A stretch of DNA of 64,000 nucleotides from Hansfordia pulvinata (Eukaryota > Ascomycota > Sordariomycetes > Xylariales). Where the stretch lies: the NCBI GenBank assembly GCA_006538405.1, contig BJKQ01000010.1, positions 2,170,001 through 2,234,000 of the forward strand. The letters run 5' to 3'. The notes under the pieces were generated by a model. It saw nothing but the letters and a program-made list of their open reading frames with translations, ran no database searches and was not told the DNA's origin. Positions within the stretch are counted from its first letter, which is position 1; every line of letters starts with the position of its first letter. This document shows, piece after piece, positions 9,297 through 20,659 of this stretch. Position numbers and translations under genes: made by a program.

Positions 9297-12200
9297 ATGC
9301 GTCGGCAATTCTTCAAGGAGAAGTGGAGGGTCACCGGGGCGATCAATGCCACTGTGATTTTCGTCGGAGCTTTGGTCATATTAGGCTGCTTGATCGCAAG
9401 CCTTTGCCAACCGGGCTCTTCCTTATACTCTCCCACAGTCGTGTACAAGGGCTCATGCGAGACGAGCTGGATCCTCAACGTACTCCTCCACCTGGTCATC
9501 AACGTCGTGTCAAGCGGCGTTCTAGCCTCGTCGAATTTCTTCATGCAGATTTTAAGCGCGCCGTCGCGGGAAGAAGTCGACGAGGCTCACTCGCGCTATT
9601 ATTCACTTGACATCGGCATTCCCTCTTTGAACAATCTTCCCCATGTTTCTTTCTTCAAGTCAAGTTTCTACTGGACGCTACTTCTCAGCTCAGTCCCCAT
9701 CCACCTTTTCTTCAATAGCTGCCTTTTCGAAACCAAATTCCTGGGATCCGAGTGGCAAACGACGATAGCCACCGATGCTTTCTTGAACGGTGCAGACTTC
9801 TTCTTGCCGGGGGCAGGCCTGTCGACTTCTGGATTTCCTGTACCAATGCACCAATACTTACGGCCCGACGAGTTTGATTACTTCTCACCCAACAGCTCCG
9901 GCCCAAATGAAGTATCCAACAGGCCAGGGTGCGCTGTGCGCCAGCACGGGTTCCCTGGCGCCTGGTCTGCTGATCGGACTTGCGGGTTTGGAGGCTTCGC
10001 CCCTTTCCACGAGTACACCGACAGCGCAACACAACTCCACAAAAGTCTGAGCAAGGTTGTCGAAAATATATCCTCGCCGTCATGGGTGAATCTGACCGCC
10101 GCAAAGTGCCTCGAAGAATACAGATTCTGCAAGCCTCGCCACGAATACTACAATCTGGTCATTGTGGTGAACCCCGAATCCGCCAACGCCACTGGCTGGA
10201 CCAGGAAGGACGTCTTCAAGGGGGGCACAAGCATACCAGCAAACTACACATCTCTATGGGATACCCTGGTACCGCCAGACACCCCGAACCCACTGTGGTA
10301 TCACACGTCATGCCAGGTCCTAAAGGCGAGTGAGCTGTATGCCTGGGGTCGATGCTCCAATGACTGTGCGTATCTACTTGGAAATGGCCATGTGCAAATG
10401 GACGTCAATGAGCCGACCGCGCCCCCGGAGTTCGTCGATGCTCTACCTGTTGGCAATCTTGGCAGACGGACAGCGGAAACGCCAGAAAGCACTTTTGTGC
10501 AAGAGCTTCATCATTGGGAGCTCTTGATCGACGAACTGAATGTTGACTATTGCTTAGCCGAGACACGGCCCGACACTTGCAAGGTCGAGCTGTCCAATGT
10601 TTGGCTCTTGGTCACTCTGCTCTGTTGTCTCTCCAAGGCAGTGCAGTCGTTCATAGTGCTTTGGAAACTCCCGCACTTTCCTCTCGTCACACCCGGAGAC
10701 GCTATCGAGTCGTTCATTTCGGTCCCGGACCCCGCGACATTTGGCTTGGGATCCCTCAACGTGGTGGACAGCGTCCGTCTGGAGTGTGAGCGACAAGAAC
10801 GCTTCGCGGAGAACGATGGTGAAGCAGACGGCAAACCTCAATGTGAGGGCGAAAGCGGTCAACATCTCGCACAACAACAACAACAACAAGACTTGGTGCC
10901 TCGAAGATGGAGTCAAAACCATTCCATTCGGCTACGCTCCTCATTCCCGCGCACCATCTGGGCGCGGACCTACGTGTCCTTGATAACCGGCGTGTTGGCC
11001 TGTCTCATCACGGCGCCATTGGCATTGTCTTCATTTCAGCATAATCCGTACGTCACTCTCGCAGGGTCTCATGGCCACATTGGATATGTTTCCCAGTTCG
11101 TCATTACGCCGCGAAGCCACGCGTACTGACACCACAGACAGACTGGCCGAGCCCTCCTTCGGATCTTCAGACACTCCTCCTATGTTAACCCTCGCCAGCG
11201 GGTCTTACCTGACCACTATCATCTGTGTCAACATGCCTCAGCTTCTTGTGTCCTTCTGCTACTTTGTCTACAATGCGTTCTTCACGCGCCTGCTCGTCGA
11301 GAAAGAGTGGACGTCGTTCAGCTGCACGTACAAACCATTGAGAGTTTCCTACCCCAAAGGCGATCAGAAGTCCAGCTACAGGTTACAACTGCCCTACAGA
11401 TACAGCATTCCTTTGCTAATGCTCAGTGCTATCCTGCACTGGCTGATATCCAACAGTCTCTTCATCTACATCAGTGAAGGCGGTGAGCACCCCGCCGGGA
11501 GGTCTTGAAGCCATAGCAATGAAACAAAAATAGCTGACTCGGGGAACAGGGTATTGGGCCGGTGGTACTAGCGTAACCACGGAATCACTGTCCCGCGGCG
11601 ACTTCTCTTGGCTGGAAATTTCCGACGACGCTACCGTCGCGATTGGGTTTTCGGCCGTCTCGCTCCTCTCACTGTCTTGTCTGGTGATCGCAGCCGTGCC
11701 GATCCCTTTCTTTATCAGCTTCAGACGCGCCAAAGGGGTCATGGTGGCTGGCGGGTCGAGCTCGCTGGTCCTTTCGGCAGCATGCCACACCACTTTCCCA
11801 GACACTGCAGCTACTAGCTTCTATCCCGTCGAGGCTGGGAGGAAAAGCTGCGGTTCCGCCGATCGCGCAGCACCAGGGGCGACTCCAGCGGGGTTCCAGA
11901 GGATCAGGTCTGCCTCGATCGACCACGCTCCCTCTGTGGACGGGGGGAGATCGGGTTCCCACTCCGCCGAGTACGAGAGGATCAGCTTCGCCTCGGTCGA
12001 CATGGAGAGGCCCGGATCGCCTCCCGCCGAGGCCGAGAGGGCCTGCATCACCCCCGCCAACACCGGGAGGCTCATGCCCGACTCTAGCACTGGGAGGGCC
12101 ACTGGTCACTACGTTAGCATCGGGGGAGCCACTGAGCACGGCAGCACGAGTGAGCCCCCTCCCCTCCTGCCAAACACCTGATACCCCCTCAATCCCAACC

Positions 12201-12543
12201 AAGCCAGCATCCACCGATTCAACCCACTAACACAGCGCCCTTCCACCCAGCCTCGCTCGCACCAGCACTCGCACCGCCGCCACCATCACCACCAGCAGAC
12301 GCCGCCACCCCAGACGCCGCGATCCCTCCCCCGCCGTCAGAGGACGACCTCCGCCAGCGCCGCGTGGCCCTGGCCCGCTCGAAGCTGCGGTGGGGCGTGA
12401 TGGCGCCGTCCGCCGAGCTGGCGCGCCGGGTCAGGCTCGACGGCCCGGCGGCGGCGGCCGAGGGCGCGCAGCTGCTGCACCTGGGCTTCGGGGGCGAGTC
12501 GGCGCAGGTCCGGCCGCCGCGCGTGGGTGAGTGGTACGCTTGA
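9297..12543 (+). CDS. DUF6536-family polytopic membrane protein
   Basis: About 994 residues in four exons: 9297-11047, 11142-11482, 11550-12149 and 12251-12543. Introns are 94, 67 and 101 nt, and all phases agree. The fungal-specific DUF6536 N-terminal domain is clear: KWRVTGAINATVIFVG, a LHLVINVVSSGVLASSNFFM helix, APSREEVDEAHS, LDIGIPSLNNL, SSVPIHLFFNS. A long lumenal or extracellular region with many cysteines follows. Exon 2 has a second membrane block (VNMPQLLVSFCYFVYNAFFT, RLQLPYRYSIPLLMLSAILH). Exon 4 ends KLRWGVM...LHLGFGGES...VGEWYA, the usual family terminus, which supports the last splice. Exon 3 carries a tail with imperfect repeats around 'ER(I/A)', Ser and Pro. The ATG at 9297 is the first in frame; an upstream exon cannot be excluded. 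Biological role of the family is unknown. Confidence 0.85.
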
Positions 12544-13366
12544 GAAAGTAAAAAGCCGGGAGGGGGGTGATGGGATGGGCGGGCGCGGGCCGTATCTGAT
12601 CCGGCGCGGCGCGGCGCGGCGCCCCGAGCTAGCGGACGGGAGCTAAGGAGCGCCGGGGCATGGTGATCCGCGAGTCGTCTCGGGCGGCGCGAGCAGGCGC
12701 CGATGGCATCGTTGCCATTCGCAAATTCCAATGGACTTGTTTTACTTTCTTCATTTGACCAGGAGGTGGTCGGGTCGTCAGCTCCCCCCCCACCTGGACA
12801 GCCGCGAGCTGGAGGACCTCGAGTCTCTAGAAATTCAGTTCTTTTCTTGACAACGGATCTAGTTGACATTCATGACCCGTGCCGTTCATCATAGTGCCAA
12901 TAACGTGTACATGAGCCCCCCCGAAGCTTGCTCCAGCTATCCGCAAGGCCAATCCTAGAAGACGATGCCCAATGAGCGCGACAGACTTCCCGCTGTTATC
13001 CAGTCATGTTGTTACATGCCTGTCGGATGCTCCAAAACCGAAGTTTGGTTGGTCTTGCCACGCAACAACCAAACAAAAACCCGGCGACCCATCGTGCACC
13101 GCTGTCGTCCGCGCCACACCGCAACACAACATCATCACCTCCGGAATCCAGTCCTGGCAAGCGCATAGCCGTGGATCGGTCTGACGGCGACGCGGCGAAC
13201 ACGCTCGATACCAAAAGTGTGTACAACTATCGGGCATGGCCAATTGCGCCCGCCGAAGAATAATCAAAGTAAAGGACGCCAATTGCGCCAACCTGCCCTC
13301 GCTCGGTTGAGCAGGTGATTATGAATAATGTGAAGAAATCGCGATAAAGGACCAGCCAGGTCGTCC
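12544..13366. other. intergenic region
   Basis: Between the end of the DUF6536 gene and the end of the small membrane protein (convergent). I see no gene. Confidence 0.5.
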
Positions 13367-13991
13367 TCAGAGCATATCGGCGGGCTTGGCCGGCACGGGG
13401 CTGGCTTTGCCGATGGAGTCTACCGACGGCTTGGTGACGTGCTTCTTGTCGCTGTCGCCGACCGTCTCAGACTTGGCGAGTGGCGACTGGTGGGTTGGGA
13501 CGGATCGCATCTGAGGCTGTTTGCTGGCAGGAGGCGGGTCGCTCCGGTATCCGCCACCGTGAATATCCGAGCTGGGCTTCCACGTCGACTTGGGCTTCGA
13601 GGGTAGGTCCGAGACGTCAAGACCGTAGTCATCCAGCTCCTGATTATTGTTCGTGGGCCACTCCGCCTTGTCCATGCGTTGGCGGCGGAGATGCAGGTAG
13701 CCGAGCACAATGAACAGACAGAAGACAACAACGCCGCTAATCGCGCAACAGGTTAGCAAGCCACAGCGCTGGCGTGGGTGCAGGGTCATAAGGGACAGGG
13801 GTTCTGTTGGTGGCGGGGCCTGCCTAGTTGGCGCATTAGGGACGGCGAGCAATGGTAGCTTACACGACAGAGCCGACAACGATGCCGGTGGTGTGGTTGT
13901 CGGAGGAGGCCCAGTACTTGTCGTCGTTGCCCCCGCGGGGAAGCAGGGTGAGGGCCTTGGGAGGCGTCAAACGCGGGCTGATGGAGGGCAT
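13367..13991 (-). CDS. small single-pass membrane protein, unknown function
   Basis: 165 residues in two exons (13864-13991 and 13367-13736; intron 127 nt, gtaagc...gattag). The ATG at 13991 sits in a strong fungal context (GCCGCCACCATGCC). The first exon encodes a short N-terminal segment with a dibasic/proline-rich start and DDKYWASSDNHTTG, then the beginning of the helix GIVVGSVVGVVVFCLFIVLG, which is completed by exon 2. After the helix comes YLHLRRQRM, a positive-inside flank, then an acidic and then Ser/Pro/Lys-rich tail of about 95 residues ending AKPADML. The splice falls inside the helix and gives a perfect hydrophobic segment, which is good support for the model. No signal peptide cleavage site is obvious, so the topology is probably type I/III with a cytosolic tail. 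I do not recognise the family. Confidence 0.7.
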
Positions 13992-16900
13992 GGTGGCGGC
14001 AAAGGGTGACGAGAGACGGGTGAAGTGTTGGCGGACTCGGCTAGAGTCCAAGAGTTGTGCACAGTATATCCTCCTCTAGGCGGGGTGTTTTTGGTGGTTT
14101 GCGCAGGCGAAAGTCGCGGCTGGGTACGAGGGCCGGAAAGGTGAGGTTATTACGAGGCGGACGAGGCTGGCCCGAGATGGCGAGAGGCGTAAACACGAAC
14201 GGGCAAAGACAGAAAGGAATGACTGGCTTGCTTGCTTGCTGGCTAGCTGCGGGTTGGAGAGGCGACGGCAAGGACAACGGCACGTGGGAGGAGACAAAGA
14301 GCGGCGCGAGACGGAGGGAAAGAAAGAATGGAGAGGTAGTAGCAGGCGACGAGACGAGCGAGCGAGCGGGCGAGGTGGCCGCTATGTGAGTGACGAGAGA
14401 TACGCCGGATGGAGGCGAATTGGACCGAGATTCCTCCCTCGTATTGCCGATCACTTGCTTGGTTGGGTGCGGCGGGCTTGACCGTCAGGGGGGTTCCCCA
14501 GTCTGGCGGGCTGATAAGGCAGGGCTGGCGCCGGGTGAATGAACGGCGGATGGGCGAGGACAAGGGAATGGCCCGTCCCTGGGGTCGGGTGTCGCGGGGC
14601 GCTACTCGTATTGTTGTTTGTTATCAGGCACCCAAGCACAAGCACCTCGGCCACTCGCCAGTGAATGGGTGGTGGTGAGATTGTCCCGCGGCCGGGGGTT
14701 CATGCGGCGGCGTCACGGGGCAAGCCAGCGGTAGGACGGCAAGGTGGGATTGGCCGGGTGTGATGGCAGGCAGGGCCCAGTCGGGGCAGTCTGTGCTGGT
14801 GCCTGTGCTGGACTGGAGCCGGGCCGGCTGTTTGACATGTCGCGTTCAACACAGGTGACGACGGGAGGCGGCAGTCGAGATGATTTCAGGGTCGGCGTGT
14901 TGCGGTCGAGGTGGTGCGACTTGGATCTACCTGCGACGGTGGGGCCAGGGATCGCCCACCCACTGCGCGCGCATTCCATCTGCCTCTCAAGCGGTGCCTT
15001 CCATCTTCCGAGCGGTGCCGGGGCGCCTTCCCGGCGGCTCCAGGGGATTTCTGGCCTGGTCGGGCCCGTGTTTCATCTGGTCGCCCATGACCTCATACTG
15101 CCGTTCTTCGTCTAACCTTGCCGACGTTGTCGTGTCTTCGTCTTTCCCTGCTTGCGCTGCCTGGGGAAGAGGGTGCGAGTCCAACTTTTGCCGTACGACC
15201 GCCTGCTTGCGTGTCCTCGAGCCGCATCAACAAGGTATGTATGCTGGATGCATGATTTCCACTGGCAATACCATCAATCGCGCCGGCTCATCACAAAGTG
15301 CATCTCGAGCAGAGCGGAATGCACTATCGTATTGTCCGCATGCAAATAGCCCGTACACATAAAGCGCATCGATCGCCAATCTCAGACGCGCATGCATCGG
15401 CCGTGCATAAGTGCCCGTCCTTGTCCCCTGGCTGCCGGCTCCTCCCTGCCCCTGGTCCTTCCGGCAGTGCCGCGACCCTATTGGCTGCCGGCTGCCCGCG
15501 CCTGTGCAAGGCCCGCATGTACTCGTTTCATTCGTTGCACCTGCCCAGCCTGTAGGCCCATCATGGCGTCGGCTCTGTTTCACCTTGAGCACTGCCCAGT
15601 CGTTATATCCGCAGCCCGGTAGGAAAATCCAGGCCGCCCAGTCGCGCTACTCCCGAACCACCGCCAATTTTAATCTAACGAGAAATGTGTTACCGTCGCC
15701 CAGTGACGTTGTGTTGCTTTCGAATCGTCATCTTATCATCGACCACAGTAGTCGCTGCAGCCCCTTCCAAAGGCATGGATATTGGATGCACGGGCTCGTG
15801 CGACAATTCGTGCAAGTCATCATTGGAGCAACATCCGCGGGCGCGCTCTGGGAACTGGCGTGTGCCAACACCAGACGGATTAGTGATTCGCTCGATTATC
15901 CCCGCGCCACCAGTCTCAGCCAACGGGCCGAGAGCTTGAGCCTCTTGATCCCTGGACTGTAGATCCAGGTCCCTGAGCTCGGGTGCGTTGGTCATGTGAT
16001 GTTTGGAGTGAAGGCCCAGCATTATCAACTGACAGTCTGTTCTGAATGCCACTTAACAGACTCCCTCCCATTATGCAGCACGTCTATGAGCACTCGAGAT
16101 GCTATTGGCAGCACCCCAGCCTTTGCTCCGAACTTGGTCTGTGTGAAGGATGCCCTCCTATCGGAAAATTCGGGCGATTCAACATGGGCTGCTCGGGCAA
16201 CAGGACCACGCCGCTGGGCCAGGTCCCGCTACTGACCTTGGGTTCCCAACAGGGCATCCAGCTGTACGTAGCTGACTCGAGGTCAATTGGGTGAAACACA
16301 TCAGGCGCGCATCAGGCGTGTACTACTGGTGCGAAGGGTGGCCATCTTGCATGTTGGTATTGCTACCTACTTTTCTGCGCGACCTCAACTCGCCCGCATG
16401 GCGAAAACTCTGCAGAACCACCCCGCCTGGAGGTGGCTGGAGAACGGGGCGTGCAACGGAGACTGCCGCCGTGCAAACGAATAATCATTACTCAATGGAT
16501 TAATAAACGCAGAGAATTCCAAGTATGTGCCGATGGGTGCTGGTACAGATAGGTGAATGACCGCGTTGTGCGCGCGAAGAAATAAGCACGGCGGTCTGCA
16601 CGAGCGAGGCCTGGTCGAGGGCGCGAGCTCGGCTGGCCGCGGTATTATTAGCGAAAGACGACAGCACTGGTGGCGGATGACGGCTCCAACTTAAGCAGAG
16701 TGGGCTTCACGAGCAAAGCTGGGGACGGGAAAGGGCGCCAAAAGCGGCGATGACGACAAGGTGAGCAGGACGGCGGCGGATATTGACGGGAGACGAGGGC
16801 GGCGGCGTGCTGGGCGCAGTGGCACAGTGGTGGCCCAGGCCAATTCCGCGCCCGGGGGGGCCGGCATTCCGCGGTTCCCCACAAGGCTTGTGTCGGCTTC

Positions 16901-17182
16901 CCAAGGCCGAAGGGGCCCCGCCGCCTCCGGCACCCGCGCTGAGCCCCGCCGTCTCCGGACTGGCGCCCCGCCCCCCACCGGCCTCGCCCAGCCGCGCCAC
17001 CCTTCTTGCCAGCCCTATCCCCGGCGTTCAAGAAGGCGCAAAGCCGCCCTCCGTCGGCCACTCGCGCCGCCCTGTCGCCAGTCTCTGTCCTGTCCCTCTC
17101 TCGCCATTGCGATCCCGCCGCCTCCCCTCTGCACCGGGCTGACTGACTGACTGACTGGACGACCCCTGAACCACGTCCCAGC
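13992..17182. other. 3.2-kb intergenic region
   Basis: I find no gene in this stretch. It contains one TACTCGTA octamer (14603-14610) and a short (GACT)n run just before the P450 start (about 17139-17157). The overlapping frames on both strands between 16.65 and 17.2 kb are GC-rich leader sequence of the P450, not genes. Confidence 0.5.
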
Positions 17183-18877
17183 ATGCACGGCCTGCCGCTG
17201 ACCTCGATCCTCGGTGGCGCCGCCCTGTCGGCAGTCCTCTACGTACGTCACGTCCGCGTTGTTGGCGTTGGATTCTCATGGAACCACGGCTGTCCCTTGC
17301 TGACTTGCTCTGATGGCAGCTGGCTGCCCTCGTCGTCTACCGCGTCTACTTCCACCCCCTGGCCCGCTACCCGGGGCCGTTCCTCGCCAAGATCACCGAT
17401 GCCCACCAGCTGTATCATGCCTGGAAGGGCGACCGCCACCTTGAGTTCTGGCGCAACCACGAGCGCTATGGTGCGTGCCACTCCAGCCACGCCGTGAGGA
17501 GAGAGGGCGGGGGGCTCTCTACGACGGAAACTCGCTGACACCGTGTTGCAGGAGACGTGGTCCGCTTCGGCCCCAACAGCATCACATTCAACTCCAACAC
17601 GGCCCTCAAGGACATCTACGGCTTCAAGTCCAACGTGCGCAAGGCCGAGTTCTACGACGCGTTTGTCCACCCCGCGCCCAACACCCACAACGCCCGGGAC
17701 AAGGCCCTGCACGCCCGCAAGCGCCGCGTCCTGTCCCAGGCCTTCTCCGACTCGGCCATGAAGGAGATGGAGCGCTACATCCTGGCCAACATCCGCTCCT
17801 TCTGCGACCAGATCGGCGCCGGGGCCGCCGCCGCCGACGCCAAGGGCTGGACGGCCCCGAAGAACATGACCGACTGGTGCAACTACGTCGCCATGGACAT
17901 TCTGGGCGACCTCTGCTTCGGCAAGGCCTTCCACATGCTCGAGAGCCCCACGAACCGCTACGCCCTGGATCTCGTCTCCCTCGCGACCACGAGACACTCC
18001 ATTGTGAGCAGACCATGCCGAGCCCCTGCGCCCCCCCCCCCCCCCACACACACACACACACATACACGATTGGCCCCCGTATTGCATTCCATTCGAAAAG
18101 CTGACGCGACGCAGTGCGGCACCATGCCCCTGGTGGGCAAGCTCAAGCTCGACAAGGTCCTGTTCCACAAGATCGCCGAGGGCAGGGCCAAGTACCTGGC
18201 CTACAGCAAGGCGCAGCTGACGGAGCGGACCAAGCTGGGCGACGACACGGACCGGCGCGACTTCTTCTACCACCTGCTCAAGGCGCGGGACCCCGAGACC
18301 GGCCAGGGCTTCACGACGCCCGAGCTGTGGGGGGAGTCCAACCTGCTGTAAGTCTGCGATTTCGCCCCCCCCCCCCCCCCCCGCCTCTTAAAGAAAATCG
18401 CCAAACGACCCCCGTACTCCCTAACAACAGCTGGGCTAACTTCGGAATCACCACCCCCCGGCGCACATAGAATCATCGCGGGCTCCGACACGACCTCGAC
18501 CGCCATGGCGGCAACCTTCTTCTACCTGACGCGCGCCCCGGCAGCCCTGGCGCGGGCCACCGAGGAGGTCCGCTCCCGCTTCGCCGACGCCGAGCAGATC
18601 CGCCAGGGCGCTGAGCTGTCGGCCTGCGCGTACCTGCGCGCCTGCGTCGACGAGGCCATGCGCCTGTCCCCCTCGGTCGGCGGCGTCGTGCCCCGCGAGG
18701 TCCTGGCCGGGGGCTCGCCATCGACGGGAGGCGAGTCCCCGCGGGCACCGTCGTCGGCGTGCCCCACTACGCCATCCACCACAACCCGGCCTACTATCCG
18801 CGGCCCTTTGACTTTGTGCCCGAGCGCTGGCTGGTGGGGAACGAGTGGTCATCGTCATTATGCGGGGAAGTGGGAGG

Positions 18878-18912
<35 letters not shown>

Positions 18913-19202
18913 AGGAGGACGTCGCGCGCGCCCAGAGCGCCTTCTGCCCCTTCAGCGTCGGCCCGCGGGGCTGTATCGGCAAGGGGCTGGCCTACGCCGA
19001 GATGATGACGGTGCTCGCGCGCTCGCTGTACCTGTACGACGTGCGCCGGGCGGCGGCGGGCCCCGGCGGGGTCGCCGACCCGGGCGAGGGGGGCTACCCC
19101 GGCGCCGAGTGGGGGCGGCAGCGCGCCGGCGAGTTCCAGCTCGTCGACCAATTCACCAGCCGCAAGGACGGGCCGCTGGTCGAGTTCCGGAGGCGCGTTT
19201 GA
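17183..19202 (+). CDS. cytochrome P450 monooxygenase (one -1 frameshift)
   Basis: About 542 residues in five exons: 17183-17242, 17320-17470, 17552-18003, 18115-18347 and 18471-19202. Introns are 77, 81, 111 and 123 nt. An N-terminal membrane anchor spans the first splice (SILGGAALSAVLY then LAALVVYRVYFHPLARYPGP, with the proline-rich hinge). The I-helix is IIAGSDTTS, the ExxR motif is EAMR (in CVDEAMRLSP), the PERW segment is FVPERW, and the heme loop is FSVGPRGCIGKG with the cysteine ligand. Role: an ER-anchored, heme-dependent oxidation of an unknown substrate. It resembles secondary-metabolism P450s. The frame breaks in exon 5 at GGGGG (18709-18713), and one added G restores GVPHYAIHHNPAYY. 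A (ACG)n tract encodes about 11 threonines between PERW and the heme loop, unusual at that position. Introns 3 and 4 contain long poly-C tracts. Confidence 0.87.
18365..18382 (+). repeat. poly-C tract inside P450 intron 4
   Basis: A run of 18 C residues lies within the 123-nt intron. A shorter run (about 15 C, 18031-18045) followed by (CA)n sits in intron 3. Confidence 0.85.
18709..18713 (+). other. -1 frameshift site in P450 exon 5
   Basis: Upstream of this G-run the frame reads PREVLAGG. Downstream in the same frame it reads nonsense, while the +1 register continues with the family block GVPHYAIHHN, PERW and the heme loop to a stop at 19202. Six G's instead of five reconcile the whole gene. 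Confidence 0.78.
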
Positions 19203-20323
19203 ACGTGCCGGGGGGGGGGGGGGGGGGGGCGAAGCGGGGTGGATAACCCCGGCTTGGGCCGAGGTGGTGCCATGGGAGGTGGCGCGCCGGTGATCGATAG
19301 CAAGCTGGGCGGCGGGGGAAGGCCTCGCTGGGTGCCGGTTCCGGGCGATGTGTGCTCTGGTAAGTCCAGGTCACGAGCCTGAAGCCCACAGGGGCGGGCG
19401 TCTTCGCGTTGCCATCGCGCACCTGATCCTGGCGGTGAGAAGCAGGTTGCTGTTCCCCTCTCCTGGGGGGTGCCTCCGGTCTTGGAAAATGGACACCCAC
19501 AATCCTTGGACATGATCGATGCAGGGTTACCCGGGCTGACGGCGGTCGTCTATGGCTCATGCTGCTTGAATAGTATATAAATCGTAATCCTCTCCCACTT
19601 CCTCCCAACACGCGTTCAACTCGGAGCGTCAGCTTGCAAAGACCCAGAAGAGTCCATCAACGTTCATAGACTGGGTGATAGAGTCTTTGAGACCACCAAG
19701 TCGTCCACGACTCCAGCGAGGGGCATACCTTGTTCTTGCAGTCACAGTTATCCCTTTGCCTCCAGATCCTGCACCGTAGGCCTCACTGCGTTGCCTCTCC
19801 AACGAGGGGGATTTCGAAATTTCTTGAGACTCCATGCCCAAGCGTACCATGAGGCACGGCGCGCCGCGCCAGCAGCATACTCCTTGAGGACACCACCAAG
19901 CCGTCTCATGATAAGATGATAGTCGCTAAATCGCACAACCACGCTGTGTTCGTGCGTACACGCGAGGGTCACTTGTCGCACTCGCGAGACCAGAGTATTC
20001 GCGCCCCCGAAGATCTGAGTGCGTGTGAGCGATCCTGTGGTAGCCCGGAGCGTGCGAGCCAGCCCGCGAGAGCTTCGGTCGCCCCCTGCTTCCTAGCTGC
20101 TGGACTGTCAGTGAGAGGCCGTCGTCGGAGGCTTCTCAGAAAAGCCCAGCCTGGATAGTCACAAGGGCCTCGTTTTGGCTCGAGAACGATTAACGACGTG
20201 GCGATGGATCTCCATGGACAGGTTTGGAGTGTATTGGCGACTGTCCAGCTCACCAGGCAGCGAGAACCCCGCGGGACAAGCTGACGATCTGCTGCGTCTA
20301 CTCATCCACGAGCGATGGAAACC

Positions 20324-20659
20324 TCAGAGCCTGGATTTGACGAGAAAGGTTTCGTACCTTTCTGTATATCGGGGGTTGGAGGTCCTGCTGCTCTTCACCT
20401 CGACGAACGGCAACGCTGAGCCCGAATCCCCGCCCACGACAGGCCCGTACCTGGCCGCGTAGTGATGACCGGCAATGAAGGCGCACACGACAGGCGCTGG
20501 GACCAGGGCAAAGAGCAGGTTGGTCGTGGCAGCGCGGACCCAGGCTCTGTAATACGGGAGAGTTGGCTCGACCGGCGTGTCGCGCTGCCAGGGGATAAGG
20601 CATTGCTTTACGTTGGGACTTTCGACAACGTGCTCCTGCATCCCCGTGCTTCTATGCAA
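20324..20659 (-). CDS. possible small membrane protein or relic, unknown
   Basis: The minus-strand frame has gene-like C/G-ending codons and one plausible helix (NLLFALVPAPVVCAFIAGHH) preceded by YYRAWVRAAT. It ends ETFLVKSRL before TGA. A short upstream stretch in a neighbouring frame (near 20.66-20.73 kb) reads HDFYPVAAHAENVMFYTIH and also looks coding, which suggests an exon or frame break between them. There is no convincing ATG for the main frame. The family is not recognised. It could be the end of a spliced gene or a decaying one. Confidence 0.22.
   Translation of the reverse strand: MHRSTGMQEHVVESPNVKQCLIPWQRDTPVEPTLPYYRAWVRAATTNLLFALVPAPVVCAFIAGHHYAARYGPVVGGDSGSALPFVEVKSSRTSNPRYTERYETFLVKSRL

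Noticed and set aside
17624..18273. Minus-strand frames (147 and 341 codons) over the P450
   Set aside because: Antisense to P450 exons and introns, with Gly/Val/Arg-rich shadow composition.
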